NCBI GenBank assembly: GCA_003567005.1
Contig: PXBF01000028.1
Location: 54,050 to 118,049 of the forward strand
Direction: 5' to 3'
DNA from: PVC group bacterium
GTDB lineage: Bacteria; Verrucomicrobiota; Kiritimatiellia; UBA8416
Length of the DNA: 64,000 bases
Positions 27,871 to 38,012 of the stretch are shown here, in pieces. A program made the translations under genes and the position numbers. The notes beneath the pieces were generated by a model that saw only the letters and a program-made list of their open reading frames with translations, was not told the origin of the DNA and made no database searches. Position 1 is the stretch's first letter, and each line of letters starts with the position of its first letter.

Positions 27871-29829
27871 ATGTACTTTTTTGATCAGCAAGAGCGTGCC
27901 AAGCGCAAGTCGGTTGTACTGGTTATACTGTATACCATCGCCGTTGGTCTTTCCATTGGCCTCGTCTATTTGCTGGCTTTATGGGCTGCTGCGATATGCC
28001 GCTATTTCTATAATGTGATTGGATCCTATTACGACATGGATGGAACGTTCGTCCCGCTCTCGAATCCCGGACTTTGGAATGTTTGGATTTTTGCGATCGT
28101 TATCATGCTTGGGCTTGTTGTGATGGTCGGAGCGACGCTGCGCCGTATACGGTTTATGGGATCGGGCGCGGAAAGCGTGGCCCTGTTGATGGGAGGTACG
28201 CTTGTCGATCCGCGAACGCAGGATAGCGTTCACAAGCGTTTGTTGAACATTGTGGAAGAAATGGCAATTGCCAGCGGCTTGCCTATCCCTATGGTATATG
28301 TGCTTCTTCGCGAGCCAGGTATCAATGCGTTTTCGTCTGGCTTCTCGCATGATGCGACGGCGATTGCGGTGACGCAGGGCGCCTTGGATATGCTTACGCG
28401 GGAAGAGCTACAAGCGGTTGTAGCGCATGAGTTTTGTCATATCCTGTATGGGGACACGCAGCTAAAGACCCTGATGGCCGGTTTGCTGCATGGTCTTATG
28501 ATGCCATGGCATGTCGTGCGCATATCCCTAATGGGCATTGTTCGTGGACACAGTGCCGTGCCGCATCCGATTGCGCTGGGCATAGTGGTTGTGACGGCAG
28601 TAGTGAGCGTACCTCTTATCGTTGTGACACAAATCAGCGCGATTATAGCCGCATGGCTGAAACGGCATGTCTCCGTTCAACGTGAATATTTGGCAGATGC
28701 AGCCGCTGTGCAATTCACGCGGAATGGGATGGCTTTGGCGGGCGCTTTCAAGAAGATTGGCGGATATATTGCCGGCTCTCGTGTTTTGAGTCCGGAGCAT
28801 GAATATGCCAGCCACTTCTTCTTTGCGAATCCCTTGGCAAGTGGAATGCTGAGTTGGGCTTGGTTGCTGGTGCATCCACCGCTCGAAAAGCGTATTCGTC
28901 GGATTGATCCGGGGTTTGACGGCACGTTTGCACGTGTGGCTTCAAAGCCGAACCTGCATGCCGGGGATCCCGTTACATCCATGCCCGAAGGAGTCCAGCT
29001 AAAGACTGTCGAGCATACGATGGCCTTTCTTGATGTGGCTGAAATGCCGGACCGAAATCATCTCGACGCTGCATGCCATTTGCTGCGTGGCTTGCAGCAT
29101 CAAGTAGAGATGTATGCGCGCGAACCGCAGCTTGCGCCTGTGATTGTATATGCCTTTCTGCTATCGCAGGATGCTGGCGTCCGGCAGCAACAAAGGAATA
29201 AGCTCGTAGCAACGGTTTCTTCAGACACACTCGATACATTGGATATGCTTTCTGCCGATCTTGCGGACAGGAAACGGGATGCGTTTCTGGCAGCCATTAA
29301 ATTGGCAGCCCGCAGTCTGCGGTCCTTAGCCCCAGCGGATCAGGCGCAATTGATGCAAAACGTTGAAGCATTAATTGCAGTCGACGGTAAAGTGAGTTTT
29401 CTAGAAGCCGCCATCCGGCAAGCGGTGCGGCAGGAAGTCGGCCATTCGGTTCAGAATCCTAAGGGCGCAACGCATAGGAAAATGCCGGCATCGGAATTCC
29501 GAAAGACTTGTCGGGCGCTGTTGTCCTGTCTTGCCTACTGGGGAACCTACGATATTGTAGAGGAAGAGGATGCTTACAAGGCTGGCATGCGAGAGGTGCA
29601 GGAACCGCATGAGACCGTGCCCGATATGCTGGCCGCTGCCGAATGCACACAAGCTTTATTCACAGCGGCTTTGGAAAATTTTGCGCCTTTGCCTGCTAGT
29701 CAGCGAAATACGGTGATGGATGCCTGCCATGCCTGCATTGCGTCCAACAATGTTGCTACGGATGATGATATTCGGTTGTTCCGCAACATTGCCGCCGCCC
29801 TCAAATGCCCTATGCCGGAATTACCATGA
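27871..29829 (+). CDS. M48-family zinc metalloprotease, membrane-bound
   Basis: HEFCHILYGDTQLKT (HExxH), REYLADAAAVQFTR, TM segments; ATG at 27871 preceded by GGGGAGG. Confidence 0.92.
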   Translation: MYFFDQQERAKRKSVVLVILYTIAVGLSIGLVYLLALWAAAICRYFYNVIGSYYDMDGTFVPLSNPGLWNVWIFAIVIMLGLVVMVGATLRRIRFMGSGAESVALLMGGTLVDPRTQDSVHKRLLNIVEEMAIASGLPIPMVYVLLREPGINAFSSGFSHDATAIAVTQGALDMLTREELQAVVAHEFCHILYGDTQLKTLMAGLLHGLMMPWHVVRISLMGIVRGHSAVPHPIALGIVVVTAVVSVPLIVVTQISAIIAAWLKRHVSVQREYLADAAAVQFTRNGMALAGAFKKIGGYIAGSRVLSPEHEYASHFFFANPLASGMLSWAWLLVHPPLEKRIRRIDPGFDGTFARVASKPNLHAGDPVTSMPEGVQLKTVEHTMAFLDVAEMPDRNHLDAACHLLRGLQHQVEMYAREPQLAPVIVYAFLLSQDAGVRQQQRNKLVATVSSDTLDTLDMLSADLADRKRDAFLAAIKLAARSLRSLAPADQAQLMQNVEALIAVDGKVSFLEAAIRQAVRQEVGHSVQNPKGATHRKMPASEFRKTCRALLSCLAYWGTYDIVEEEDAYKAGMREVQEPHETVPDMLAAAECTQALFTAALENFAPLPASQRNTVMDACHACIASNNVATDDDIRLFRNIAAALKCPMPELP

Positions 29830-29910
29830 AAATTCTTTGAGATCCGAAGAGTAGCCGATGTAGGTTTGTTTTGGCTGTGGAATACCTCTGATGATGTATA
29901 CGTAGTGCAT
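29821..29910 (-). pseudogene. Truncated GIY-YIG nuclease-like ORF (29 aa)
   Basis: MHYVYIIRGIPQPKQTYIGYSSDLKEFSW resembles the N-terminus of single-domain GIY-YIG proteins, then stops. Confidence 0.6.
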
Positions 29911-29973
29911 GGGGCTATGTGCAGCGGTATGGGTTGATCTGGCCCGCCTTCGCCCTGCGGGGCTACGGCGTGG

Positions 29974-29996
29974 CAATTTCGCCTGCGGCGAAATTG
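29974..29996. repeat. Perfect 10-bp hairpin abutting the tRNA 3' end
   Basis: CAATTTCGCC-TGC-GGCGAAATTG. Confidence 0.85.
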
Positions 29997-29997
29997 G

Positions 29998-30070
29998 TGG
30001 AGGTAAGGGGAGTCGAACCCCTGGCCTTCGCATTGCGAACGCGACGCTCTACCAACTGAGCTATACCCCC
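29998..30070 (-). tRNA. tRNA-Ala (anticodon CGC), CCA encoded at 29995-29997
   Basis: Reverse complement GGGGGTATAGCTCAGTTGGTAGAGCGTCGCGTTCGCAATGCGAAGGCCAGGGGTTCGACTCCCCTTACCTCCA; cloverleaf pairs by hand, G3:U70 present. Confidence 0.93.
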
Positions 30071-30367
30071 ATTGGGAATTGCTCAAATAGATAGCATTGC
30101 AGGTTTTTTTCTGCAAGCAGATTGATGGTGGTTTTGTTTTGGGTTCATCGTGCTTGGTTTTGCGGCGGGTTCAGGATATGGGTAAAGTGTCTATGGAGCG
30201 GTTTTCGTTATCTAACGTTGCAGGGTAGGGAAGCGTATCTCTATTAATGGCGGTGGCTTGACTTTTGAGGTGGCCTGCTGCACGGTTCCCTATTCTTGCT
30301 GCGGTGGTTCGCGCTAGGGACGCTGTGTTGTGTCCCCCTTCTGGTTTTCTGTGGGATAGTTTGATTT

Positions 30368-31549
30368 ATGCGACATGTGATACAACAACAAGTGCAGGTG
30401 GATTTTTTGTATCCCTGTATTTTTTCCGAGAACGTTTTTCATGTGGATTGCCCGGACGTCTGGGAGGTTCTCACGAAAGGCCGCGGGGCAGAGCAGCGGT
30501 CCAGAGTGCTGGTGGTTGTGGATCAGGCGGTAGCGGCATTGCATACGGATTTTGAACAAAAACTGGCGGCTTATTTTGCTCATCACGGAGATCGTGTCGT
30601 ATTGGTGGCGGCCCCGGTTATTGTTCCGGGCGGCGAAGAGGTAAAGAATGATCCGCAGTATGTCGAACAGGTTGAAGCGCTCGTGAATCGCTATGCATTG
30701 GATCGGCACTCTTATATCTTTGCTGTTGGCGGCGGGGCTGTTCTGGATATGGTGGGCTATGCTGCGGCGATTTGTCACCGCGGTATTCGGCTGATACGCT
30801 TTCCTACGACGGTGCTTGCCCAGAACGACTCGGGGGTGGGGGTTAAGAACGGGATCAATGCCTTTGGGAAAAAGAATTTTCTAGGAACGTTTGCGCCGCC
30901 CTATGCCGTGATCAATGATTTTTCGTTTTTGCCGACCTTGGATGACCGCGACTGGCGTGGTGGCATTTCGGAGGCCATCAAGGTCGCGCTGCTGAAAGAT
31001 GCCGATTTCTTTGTGTTTCTGGAGGAGCATGCCGAACATCTGGCGGCGCGGGATATGGATGCCATGAAGCAGTTGATTATCCGTTGTGCAGAGCTGCATT
31101 TGCAGCATATTGCGACATCGGGGGACCCATTTGAGGCGGGGACGTCGCGCCCGCTGGATTTTGGCCATTGGGCGGCACATAAACTGGAGCAGATTTCGTA
31201 TTTTCGCATACGGCATGGTGAGGCGGTGGCGCTGGGTTTGGCGCTGGATGCAACGTATTCCATGCTGAATGGAATGCTGGAGGAAGCGGCATGGGAGCGG
31301 ATTTTGCGGGTTTTTGTGGCAATGGGCTTGCGTGTATTTGCGCCGGAGATGTTGCAGCATCATGCCGGGCAGCAACTTGTGCTGCTGCAAGGTTTGGAGG
31401 AGTTTCGCGAACATTTGGGAGGAGAGCTCACCATCATGCTGCTGGAAGATATTGGACGCGGTGTGGAAACGCATTTTATGGATGAAGCGCTAGTTGTGCA
31501 GAGTTTAGAGGTTTTGCAGGGTTGGGCAGAAAAGAGACTGAAGTCGTAG
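30368..31549 (+). CDS. 3-dehydroquinate synthase-like protein, EboD type
   Basis: AroB-like fold motifs (AVGGGAVLDMVGYAAA, FPTTVLAQNDSGVGVKNGIN, DFGHWAAHKLE), followed by Ebo-type genes. Confidence 0.85.
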   Translation: MRHVIQQQVQVDFLYPCIFSENVFHVDCPDVWEVLTKGRGAEQRSRVLVVVDQAVAALHTDFEQKLAAYFAHHGDRVVLVAAPVIVPGGEEVKNDPQYVEQVEALVNRYALDRHSYIFAVGGGAVLDMVGYAAAICHRGIRLIRFPTTVLAQNDSGVGVKNGINAFGKKNFLGTFAPPYAVINDFSFLPTLDDRDWRGGISEAIKVALLKDADFFVFLEEHAEHLAARDMDAMKQLIIRCAELHLQHIATSGDPFEAGTSRPLDFGHWAAHKLEQISYFRIRHGEAVALGLALDATYSMLNGMLEEAAWERILRVFVAMGLRVFAPEMLQHHAGQQLVLLQGLEEFREHLGGELTIMLLEDIGRGVETHFMDEALVVQSLEVLQGWAEKRLKS

Positions 31550-31738
31550 GTTTGAGGACGGAAAGCTTTGAAAAGCTTTGCATAGCTGCTAGGATAGATA
31601 AGAGTTTAAAACATCGAATAGATCCCGACCTCTGTGAGTCGGGGCACGGAGAGAGGCTGGTGGCTTCATTACATGGGAACGAAAGATGCCGGACACAAAT
31701 TAGGTGCCCGCAGTCTTTTATCTGTGCAAGGAGGAAAT

Positions 31739-32035
31739 ATGGATCAGTATGAGAAAAGTTGTCCGTTGACACAAAAGGAAGTGCTGGATGCTGATTTCAT
31801 GAAGGCCCGGAATAATTTGCTCGAAATAGCGGCTTTTCTGGATCGTTTGGATCGGGCAAAAGCTTTGGATGGCGAAGATGATTTTCGCTTGGTTGCCTTC
31901 CGTCGCGTTCTGAAAGATGTTGCCAACCATGAGTCGGACAAGGTAAAGCGGATGCAGATGGGATTGAGCGATTTGTCGATCGAGCCGATGGTGGAACGTG
32001 ATGTACAGACGGCCTTTGGTGCGGTGAAAATGTAA
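31739..32035 (+). CDS. Small uncharacterized protein (98 aa) in Ebo-type cluster
   Basis: ATG at 31739 with GGAGG SD; lies between EboD-like and TatD-like genes. Confidence 0.7.
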   Translation: MDQYEKSCPLTQKEVLDADFMKARNNLLEIAAFLDRLDRAKALDGEDDFRLVAFRRVLKDVANHESDKVKRMQMGLSDLSIEPMVERDVQTAFGAVKM

Positions 32036-32082
32036 TCGGTTTGGGAGAAAAACCCCAAACCTTGGATGAGTGGGAACCAATT

Positions 32083-32919
32083 ATGCAATACATAGATCTA
32101 CATTGTCACATGTCATCTCGTACAACGGATGACTATCATATGATGGCACTGACCGGCTGTGTCGCGATTACAGAGCCATCGTTTTGGGCTGGTTACGACA
32201 GTTGCACGCCGGACTATTTTCGGGATTACTTTCACCGTTTAACGGATTACGAGCCCAAGCGTGCGGCACAGTACGGTATTCAGCATTATGCCTGGCTTTG
32301 CCTGAACCCTAAGGAAGCCGAGAATCGAGAAATGGCGAAAGCCGTTCTGAAAATTATTCCGGAATTTATGGATATGCCCAATATTCTAGGTATCGGGGAA
32401 ATCGGCTTGAACCGTGTGACGCGCAATGAACTGGCAACGTTTATCGATCATGTAGAACTTGCCATGCAGACGAATGAGTTGATTCATATTCACACGCCGC
32501 ATTTAGAGGACAAATACAAAGGCACGAAGGTGATGGTGGATACGCTTATCTCGGATAAGCGGTTGACGCCTGGACGGGTGATGCTGGATCATTCCGAGGA
32601 ACATACCATTGAGATGATTTTGGGTAATGGGTTCTGGACAGGATTGACGCTGTATCCGACAACCAAGGTCACGCATGGGCGTGCTGTGGATATGATCGAG
32701 CGATATGGAACAGAACGCATTTGTGTAGCTTCCGCTTGTGATTGGGGGCCGAGTCATCCGATTGCTGTACCGGAGTTTATTGCGGAAATGCGACGTCGGG
32801 GACATTCAGAGGAAACAATCCGTAAAGTTGTCTATGAAAACCCAGCGGAATTTTTGTCGCAGTGTCCGAAGTTCAAGTTAAAGCATACGGAGCCGGGAGC
32901 CGTGTTGCGGTTTGCGTAA
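32083..32919 (+). CDS. TatD-family hydrolase, EboB-like
   Basis: [10 protein letters not shown] metal-binding start, [20 protein letters not shown] motifs. Confidence 0.85.
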   Translation: MQYIDLHCHMSSRTTDDYHMMALTGCVAITEPSFWAGYDSCTPDYFRDYFHRLTDYEPKRAAQYGIQHYAWLCLNPKEAENREMAKAVLKIIPEFMDMPNILGIGEIGLNRVTRNELATFIDHVELAMQTNELIHIHTPHLEDKYKGTKVMVDTLISDKRLTPGRVMLDHSEEHTIEMILGNGFWTGLTLYPTTKVTHGRAVDMIERYGTERICVASACDWGPSHPIAVPEFIAEMRRRGHSEETIRKVVYENPAEFLSQCPKFKLKHTEPGAVLRFA

Positions 32920-32929
32920 ACAGCGAGCA

Positions 32930-32960
32930 GGTAGGGCGAGCCGTCCTCGGTGAGCCGTGG
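32930..32960. repeat. GGTAGGGCGAGCCGT-family intergenic repeat
   Basis: GGTAGGGCGAGCCGTCCTCGGTGAGCCGTGG. Confidence 0.8.
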
Positions 32961-33054
32961 CCGTAGATAGAGTATGATGAGAACATAGTACGCTCAAGGA
33001 CCGACATGTTCCATGTCGGGTACGAATCAAATCTCTGAATGTTTGACTAGGTGA

Positions 33055-34368
33055 ATGATGCGGATAGGGCAACAGTTTCATCTTACATATTGCACGAATA
33101 TTCATCCGGGTCATGATTGGGACCAGGTCCAGTCGAGTCTGGCGGAGTATGGTCCGCGATTGAGGCAACATCTTTCTCCCAATGCTCCATTTGGGATTGG
33201 TTTGCGTCTTTCAAATCTTGCTGCAGAGGAATTGCTCGTCGGCAATCGGTTACAGGCTTTTCAAGAGCAGCTTTCCCGCGATGGTTTGTATGTCTTTACA
33301 TTAAACGGGTTTCCGTATGGTTCTTTTCATCGAACGGAAGTAAAAGATCTCGTACATGCTCCAGACTGGCAGACGCCGGAGCGCGCTGATTACACGATAC
33401 GTTTGGCGCGTATTTTGGCAGCGCTTTTACCCGAAGACATGCCAGCAGGCAGCATTTCGACAAGTCCGCTTTCTTATAAGCCTTGGGGGCAGACGGGAAG
33501 TTGTAGCGGCGATCTGCGAAGCTGTGGCTCCACCGGGGTTGCTGCGGAGTCGGGAGTCGAGAGTCGGGAGTCGGTGTTCCGGGCGAGTGTGAAACAGCTT
33601 GTGCGCGTGACCCGGACATTGATGGAAATCGAGCGGGAGACGGGTAAGCTGATTCATCTTGATCTGGAACCTGAACCGGATGGCTTACTGGAAACGGCAG
33701 ATGAGGTTTGCGCGTTTTTCCGGGAGTATTTGTTGTTATCTGGTGCGGCGGCATTGCGTGATGCCGCGGGTGTATCAGAGAATCAGGCCCGCCGGTTCTT
33801 ATTGCGGCATATTGGCGTATGTCTGGATACTTGTCATCTGGCATTGGAGTATGAGACACCGCGCGCATTTGTTGGCAAGATGGAGGCTATGGGTATCCGG
33901 ATCGGCAAGGTGCAGGTGAGTTCGGCTTTACAAGTGCCATTGGCCCATGGGGAAAAAGCCGAAGGCCTTGCGCGGGATGCGATACCAAAGGTTTTGGCGC
34001 CTTATGTCGAGTCGACGTATTTACATCAGGTCATCCAGCAAAATGCGGATGGTTCGCTTACACGGTATCGCGATTTGCCGGAGGCCCTGGAGCACCTCGG
34101 GGAGCATGCGCAGGAGTGGCGCGTGCATTTTCATGTGCCCGTATGTACGGATTCCTGCGGCGCATTTTCGACGACCCAGCAGACGATTCTCGATACATTT
34201 GCCCTACTGGAAGAAAAAGCATTTTCGTCGTACTGGGAAATCGAGACCTACACATGGGAAGTTTTGCCGGCGGAATGGAAGGCAGATCTGACGGAGTCGA
34301 TTGTGCGTGAATTCACGTGGACATTGTCAAACCTACCGCAATCAGTGAGAGAAGGTGAGGCGCCGTGA
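33055..34368 (+). CDS. EboE-like metabolite traffic protein (TIM barrel)
   Basis: FHLTYCTNIHPGHDW, FTLNGFPYGSFH, LDLEPEPDG, GVCLDTCHLALEYE. Confidence 0.85.
   Translation: MMRIGQQFHLTYCTNIHPGHDWDQVQSSLAEYGPRLRQHLSPNAPFGIGLRLSNLAAEELLVGNRLQAFQEQLSRDGLYVFTLNGFPYGSFHRTEVKDLVHAPDWQTPERADYTIRLARILAALLPEDMPAGSISTSPLSYKPWGQTGSCSGDLRSCGSTGVAAESGVESRESVFRASVKQLVRVTRTLMEIERETGKLIHLDLEPEPDGLLETADEVCAFFREYLLLSGAAALRDAAGVSENQARRFLLRHIGVCLDTCHLALEYETPRAFVGKMEAMGIRIGKVQVSSALQVPLAHGEKAEGLARDAIPKVLAPYVESTYLHQVIQQNADGSLTRYRDLPEALEHLGEHAQEWRVHFHVPVCTDSCGAFSTTQQTILDTFALLEEKAFSSYWEIETYTWEVLPAEWKADLTESIVREFTWTLSNLPQSVREGEAP
33547..33574. repeat. Four tandem 7-mers (GAGTCGG/A) inside eboE-like CDS
   Basis: GAGTCGG GAGTCGA GAGTCGG GAGTCGG. 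Confidence 0.95.
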
Positions 34369-35252
34369 GTGGGCCCGCCAGAACCGGTTCCCTCGTGTCC
34401 GTATTGGGGGGGCATTTCCGATTGGCACGTATTTCGAATGTACCGACTGTCCTCACCAATGTGGCGGCGGGCGCTGCGCTGGCAGATGCGTTGTCGGGCG
34501 AAGCTTTTTCTCCCCTTGCGCTGCTCGTTCTATCGCTGGCGATGGCCTTGTTTTATACAGCGGGGATGTATTTGAATGATATTGTCGATTATGCCGTAGA
34601 CTGCAAGGAGCGCCCTGAACGCCCTTTGCCCCAAGGTGTTCTCTCCCGCAAGACCGCTTTCTCTTTTGTGATCGGGTATTTTGTTGTGGGCCTCTTGTTG
34701 GTGGCATATGTGCGAGTATGGGCCTTGTTTCCTGGAGTGGCTTTGGTCGCGGTGATTATCCTTTATGACTGCTGGCACAAGAATAATCCGTTCAGTCATT
34801 GGATCATGGCTTTGACCCGAAGCTTGGTGTATGTCACGGTCTTTGTCGCATTGGGAGGCACAGATGTTTTGCACCTTCTCATAGCAGCCATTCTGATGCT
34901 TTTGTATGTAGCTGGCCTTACGTACATTGCACGTTCGGAAACGGGGCATGATTTTTCCCGCTACTGGCCGATCATACTGCTGCTGCTGCCGGCGGCCTAT
35001 TTTGGCTTTCAGACGGATGGGCTTTTTCTGCTTGTACCGGCAGCATTTCTTCTATGGTGCGGCTGGAGCCTTTGGTTTGTGTATCGGCGGGAGCACAGGT
35101 CAATCGGTGGCGGTATTGTACGTTTGATCGCAGGTATTGCCTTACTGGATGCGTTGGTGCTGGCGACGGATGGGTTCGGCTTGCTGACAATAGCAGGAAT
35201 CGGTATGTTTATGGTAACGCGATGCTTGCAAGGATATGTTGCGGGAAGCTGA
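34365..35252 (+). CDS. UbiA-like prenyltransferase, EboC-like
   Basis: YLNDIVDYAVDCKERPERPLPQG (NDxxDxxxD-type motif) with multiple TM segments. Confidence 0.88.
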   Translation: MSGPARTGSLVSVLGGHFRLARISNVPTVLTNVAAGAALADALSGEAFSPLALLVLSLAMALFYTAGMYLNDIVDYAVDCKERPERPLPQGVLSRKTAFSFVIGYFVVGLLLVAYVRVWALFPGVALVAVIILYDCWHKNNPFSHWIMALTRSLVYVTVFVALGGTDVLHLLIAAILMLLYVAGLTYIARSETGHDFSRYWPIILLLLPAAYFGFQTDGLFLLVPAAFLLWCGWSLWFVYRREHRSIGGGIVRLIAGIALLDALVLATDGFGLLTIAGIGMFMVTRCLQGYVAGS

Positions 35253-35306
35253 GAAATATGCTGCGTTGGTGAATGCAGTAGGCGGTAAAAGCACAAGCTA
35301 TAAGGT

Positions 35307-36686
35307 TTGGCAATGCACAAGACGGTTGTAATAGATGTGGTGGGATTGACGCCAGAGTTGATCGGCGAGCATACGCCCCATTTGCGTGCCTTTGTGGAGG
35401 CTGGCAAATGTGCCAGTGTGGAGCCCATCCTACCTGCAGTGACCTGCTCTGCGCAGTCCACGTACCTGACAGGACTTTGGCCTGAAGAACATGGCATTGT
35501 GGGCAATGGCTGGTATTTCAAGGATGAGGCCGAGATCAAATTCTGGCGCCAATCAAACCGATTGGTTGCAGGAGAGAAGGTCTGGGAGACGGTTCGCAGG
35601 CAGGATCCAGCTTTCACATGTGCCAAACTGTTCTGGTGGTATAATATGTATTCCACAGCGGACTGGAGTGTAACACCGCGTCCGATGTATCCGGCAGATG
35701 GCCGGAAAATCCCGGACATTTACGCGCAGCCAGATGGGTTGCGCGATGCTTTGCAGCAGGAACTGGGTCAATTCCCTCTCTTTACATTCTGGGGTCCGGC
35801 CAGTTCGATTGCATCTACCGAATGGATCGCGGCATCGGCACGCTATATTGAAATGCATTATGCCCCCACGCTGAGCCTCGTTTATCTACCGCATCTGGAT
35901 TATTGCCTGCAGCGCAAGGGTCCCGATGTTTCTGCCATTGCTGAAGAATTGCAGGCCATAGATCGTGTTTGTGGCGATTTGATTGCCTTTTATGAAAAAC
36001 GTGATGCGCGTATTCTGCTTTTATCGGAATATGGCATTATGCCGGTATCGCGTCAGGTGCACATCAACCGTGCTTTGCGGGAGGCGGGGTTGCTTGCTGT
36101 GCGCGAGGAGATGGGGCGTGAGCTACTGGATGCCGGTGCCTCGCGGGCCTTTGCGGTGGCAGATCATCAGGTAGCACATGTTTACGTCGCAAACCCGCAG
36201 GATCGGGCATCGGTAGAAAAACTGCTTGCTGGTCTTGAGGGGGTGGATCTGGTGTTGGATGAAGAAGGGAAACGAGAAAATCACTTGAATCATGACCGCG
36301 CAGGCGACTTTGTGGTCGTTGCAGATAAAGATGCTTTTTTCACCTATTATTACTGGCTGGATGATGCCCGTGCCCCTGACTTTGGCAAATGTGTGGATAT
36401 TCATCGTAAGCCCGGGTATGATCCAGCCGAACTATTTCTGGATCCGGCGCTACCGTTTCCCAAGGCCAAGATTGCCTGGAAGCTGTTGCAGAAAAAGCTC
36501 GGGTTCCGTTATCTACTGGATGTGATTCCATTAGATGGCGGTTTGGTTAAGGGTTCGCATGGGCGTCCGGCTGGCGATAGGAAGCGGGATCCGGTTTTGA
36601 TATCGAATCGGCCCGATTTACTGGATCGGGATCGCTATGCAGCTCATGCTGTACGTGATATAATGTTGGCCCACATCAGAGAATAG
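35307..36686 (+). CDS. Alkaline phosphatase/nucleotide pyrophosphatase family, EboF-like
   Basis: VVGLTPELIGEHTPHLR, PAVTCSAQSTYLTGLWPEEHGIVGNGWY motifs. Confidence 0.85.
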   Translation: MAMHKTVVIDVVGLTPELIGEHTPHLRAFVEAGKCASVEPILPAVTCSAQSTYLTGLWPEEHGIVGNGWYFKDEAEIKFWRQSNRLVAGEKVWETVRRQDPAFTCAKLFWWYNMYSTADWSVTPRPMYPADGRKIPDIYAQPDGLRDALQQELGQFPLFTFWGPASSIASTEWIAASARYIEMHYAPTLSLVYLPHLDYCLQRKGPDVSAIAEELQAIDRVCGDLIAFYEKRDARILLLSEYGIMPVSRQVHINRALREAGLLAVREEMGRELLDAGASRAFAVADHQVAHVYVANPQDRASVEKLLAGLEGVDLVLDEEGKRENHLNHDRAGDFVVVADKDAFFTYYYWLDDARAPDFGKCVDIHRKPGYDPAELFLDPALPFPKAKIAWKLLQKKLGFRYLLDVIPLDGGLVKGSHGRPAGDRKRDPVLISNRPDLLDRDRYAAHAVRDIMLAHIRE

Positions 36687-36704
36687 GCCATAAAAACGGT
36701 TGGT

Positions 36705-37871
36705 GTGATGATGATAAAGCGTGAAATTATTTTTCTGGGAGGCGTGTTAACGCTGAGCATGGGGTTGGCTGTAGTTTGGTATGTCCGTGATCGGGCTTCG
36801 CGCACGATTCCTCCGCCTCCACCAGAAATCTTGTTTGATACACCTGTGCTTGCAGCAACTGCGGTATCTGCGCCAGTCGTACATTTTGACGAAAGCTTCT
36901 CCACGAGCGAAGTGGCGGAAGCTGGCGCAGAAAGCCCACCGATTTCGCAGACATGGCAAGCAGAAGAGCGGGTGGAGGAATCAGATGCAATGCAACTTCC
37001 GGATCTCTCGAGATTGACGGTTGAAGATATTCGTGCGTTGATGGAAGAGAATGACCAAGAAGAACTGCAAGCCGTGTTGCAGGCTTTAATTGCCGATGGC
37101 AATGCTTCCTTGCCCTTGTTGGATGCCATGTTGCATAGCGGTACATGGCGGGTCGAGCGGATGGCTGTTATGGCATTGTCGCGTATCGAGACAACCGAGG
37201 CTCGTTTGAAAGGAATTTCGCGATTGCTCACGCGCGAGGGGGAGCAGCGCCGCGGTTGGCATCACCTTGCTGCCATGATGGGGCGTAATTTGAATGGTGA
37301 AATGGTGGATTTACTGGCGGGGTTAGCAGAGGATGCGGAGGGGGATGCTCGTCGTCGAATCTTGACGATGATGCAACATGTGCGTGACGAAGATGGGCTC
37401 TTTCGGCTCTACCTGTTGGGAGAAGAGCATCCGGATCCCGCCGTGAGGCGCGCTTCCATCAATACGGTCTTTCGTGGACGGCGTGCTGCGAGCATCCCGC
37501 TTTTGCAAGACATCATGATGGCGCATGAAAATCCCGAGGTGGCGGGTATGGCCGCGATTGGTTTGGCCCGTGGCGGTCGTGCCGAGGGTATAGAATTTTT
37601 AGCGCAGGCTGGTAACAGCAATCAACCAGAGGCTGAGCTAGCGATCCGTGCCCTTGAACAGGCGCGTAGTCCGCGCAGCCATCGAATCCTATCAGAAGTA
37701 GCCGGCTCACCAGACTATGAAACCGAAGTGCGTTTGGCTGCGGTCCGTGCGTTGGGTACTAGCGCAAGACAAGGCCGCGCCAGGCATTTTCTTGCGCAGG
37801 TCGCAGAAGGGACGGATGTTGACGTGGTGCGTGAAACAGCTGCCTCCTTTTTGGAAGAGCAGGCGCAATAA
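36705..37871 (+). CDS. HEAT-repeat protein, N-terminal membrane anchor
   Basis: Repeated alpha-helical HEAT-like units; GTG start 18 bp after EboF-like stop. Confidence 0.7.
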   Translation: MMMIKREIIFLGGVLTLSMGLAVVWYVRDRASRTIPPPPPEILFDTPVLAATAVSAPVVHFDESFSTSEVAEAGAESPPISQTWQAEERVEESDAMQLPDLSRLTVEDIRALMEENDQEELQAVLQALIADGNASLPLLDAMLHSGTWRVERMAVMALSRIETTEARLKGISRLLTREGEQRRGWHHLAAMMGRNLNGEMVDLLAGLAEDAEGDARRRILTMMQHVRDEDGLFRLYLLGEEHPDPAVRRASINTVFRGRRAASIPLLQDIMMAHENPEVAGMAAIGLARGGRAEGIEFLAQAGNSNQPEAELAIRALEQARSPRSHRILSEVAGSPDYETEVRLAAVRALGTSARQGRARHFLAQVAEGTDVDVVRETAASFLEEQAQ

Positions 37872-38012
37872 GGGTTCTCGACCAACTTATGGCTGCATAG
37901 CGAGGGAAATGGCAAGCCTCCCGTACCGCGGTGCTTTATCCTGGAGCAAGAACAAGGGTTGTTCTCGTTGTTGCCAGTCTGTATGCTAATAGGACGAATC
38001 TGATAAAAACAT

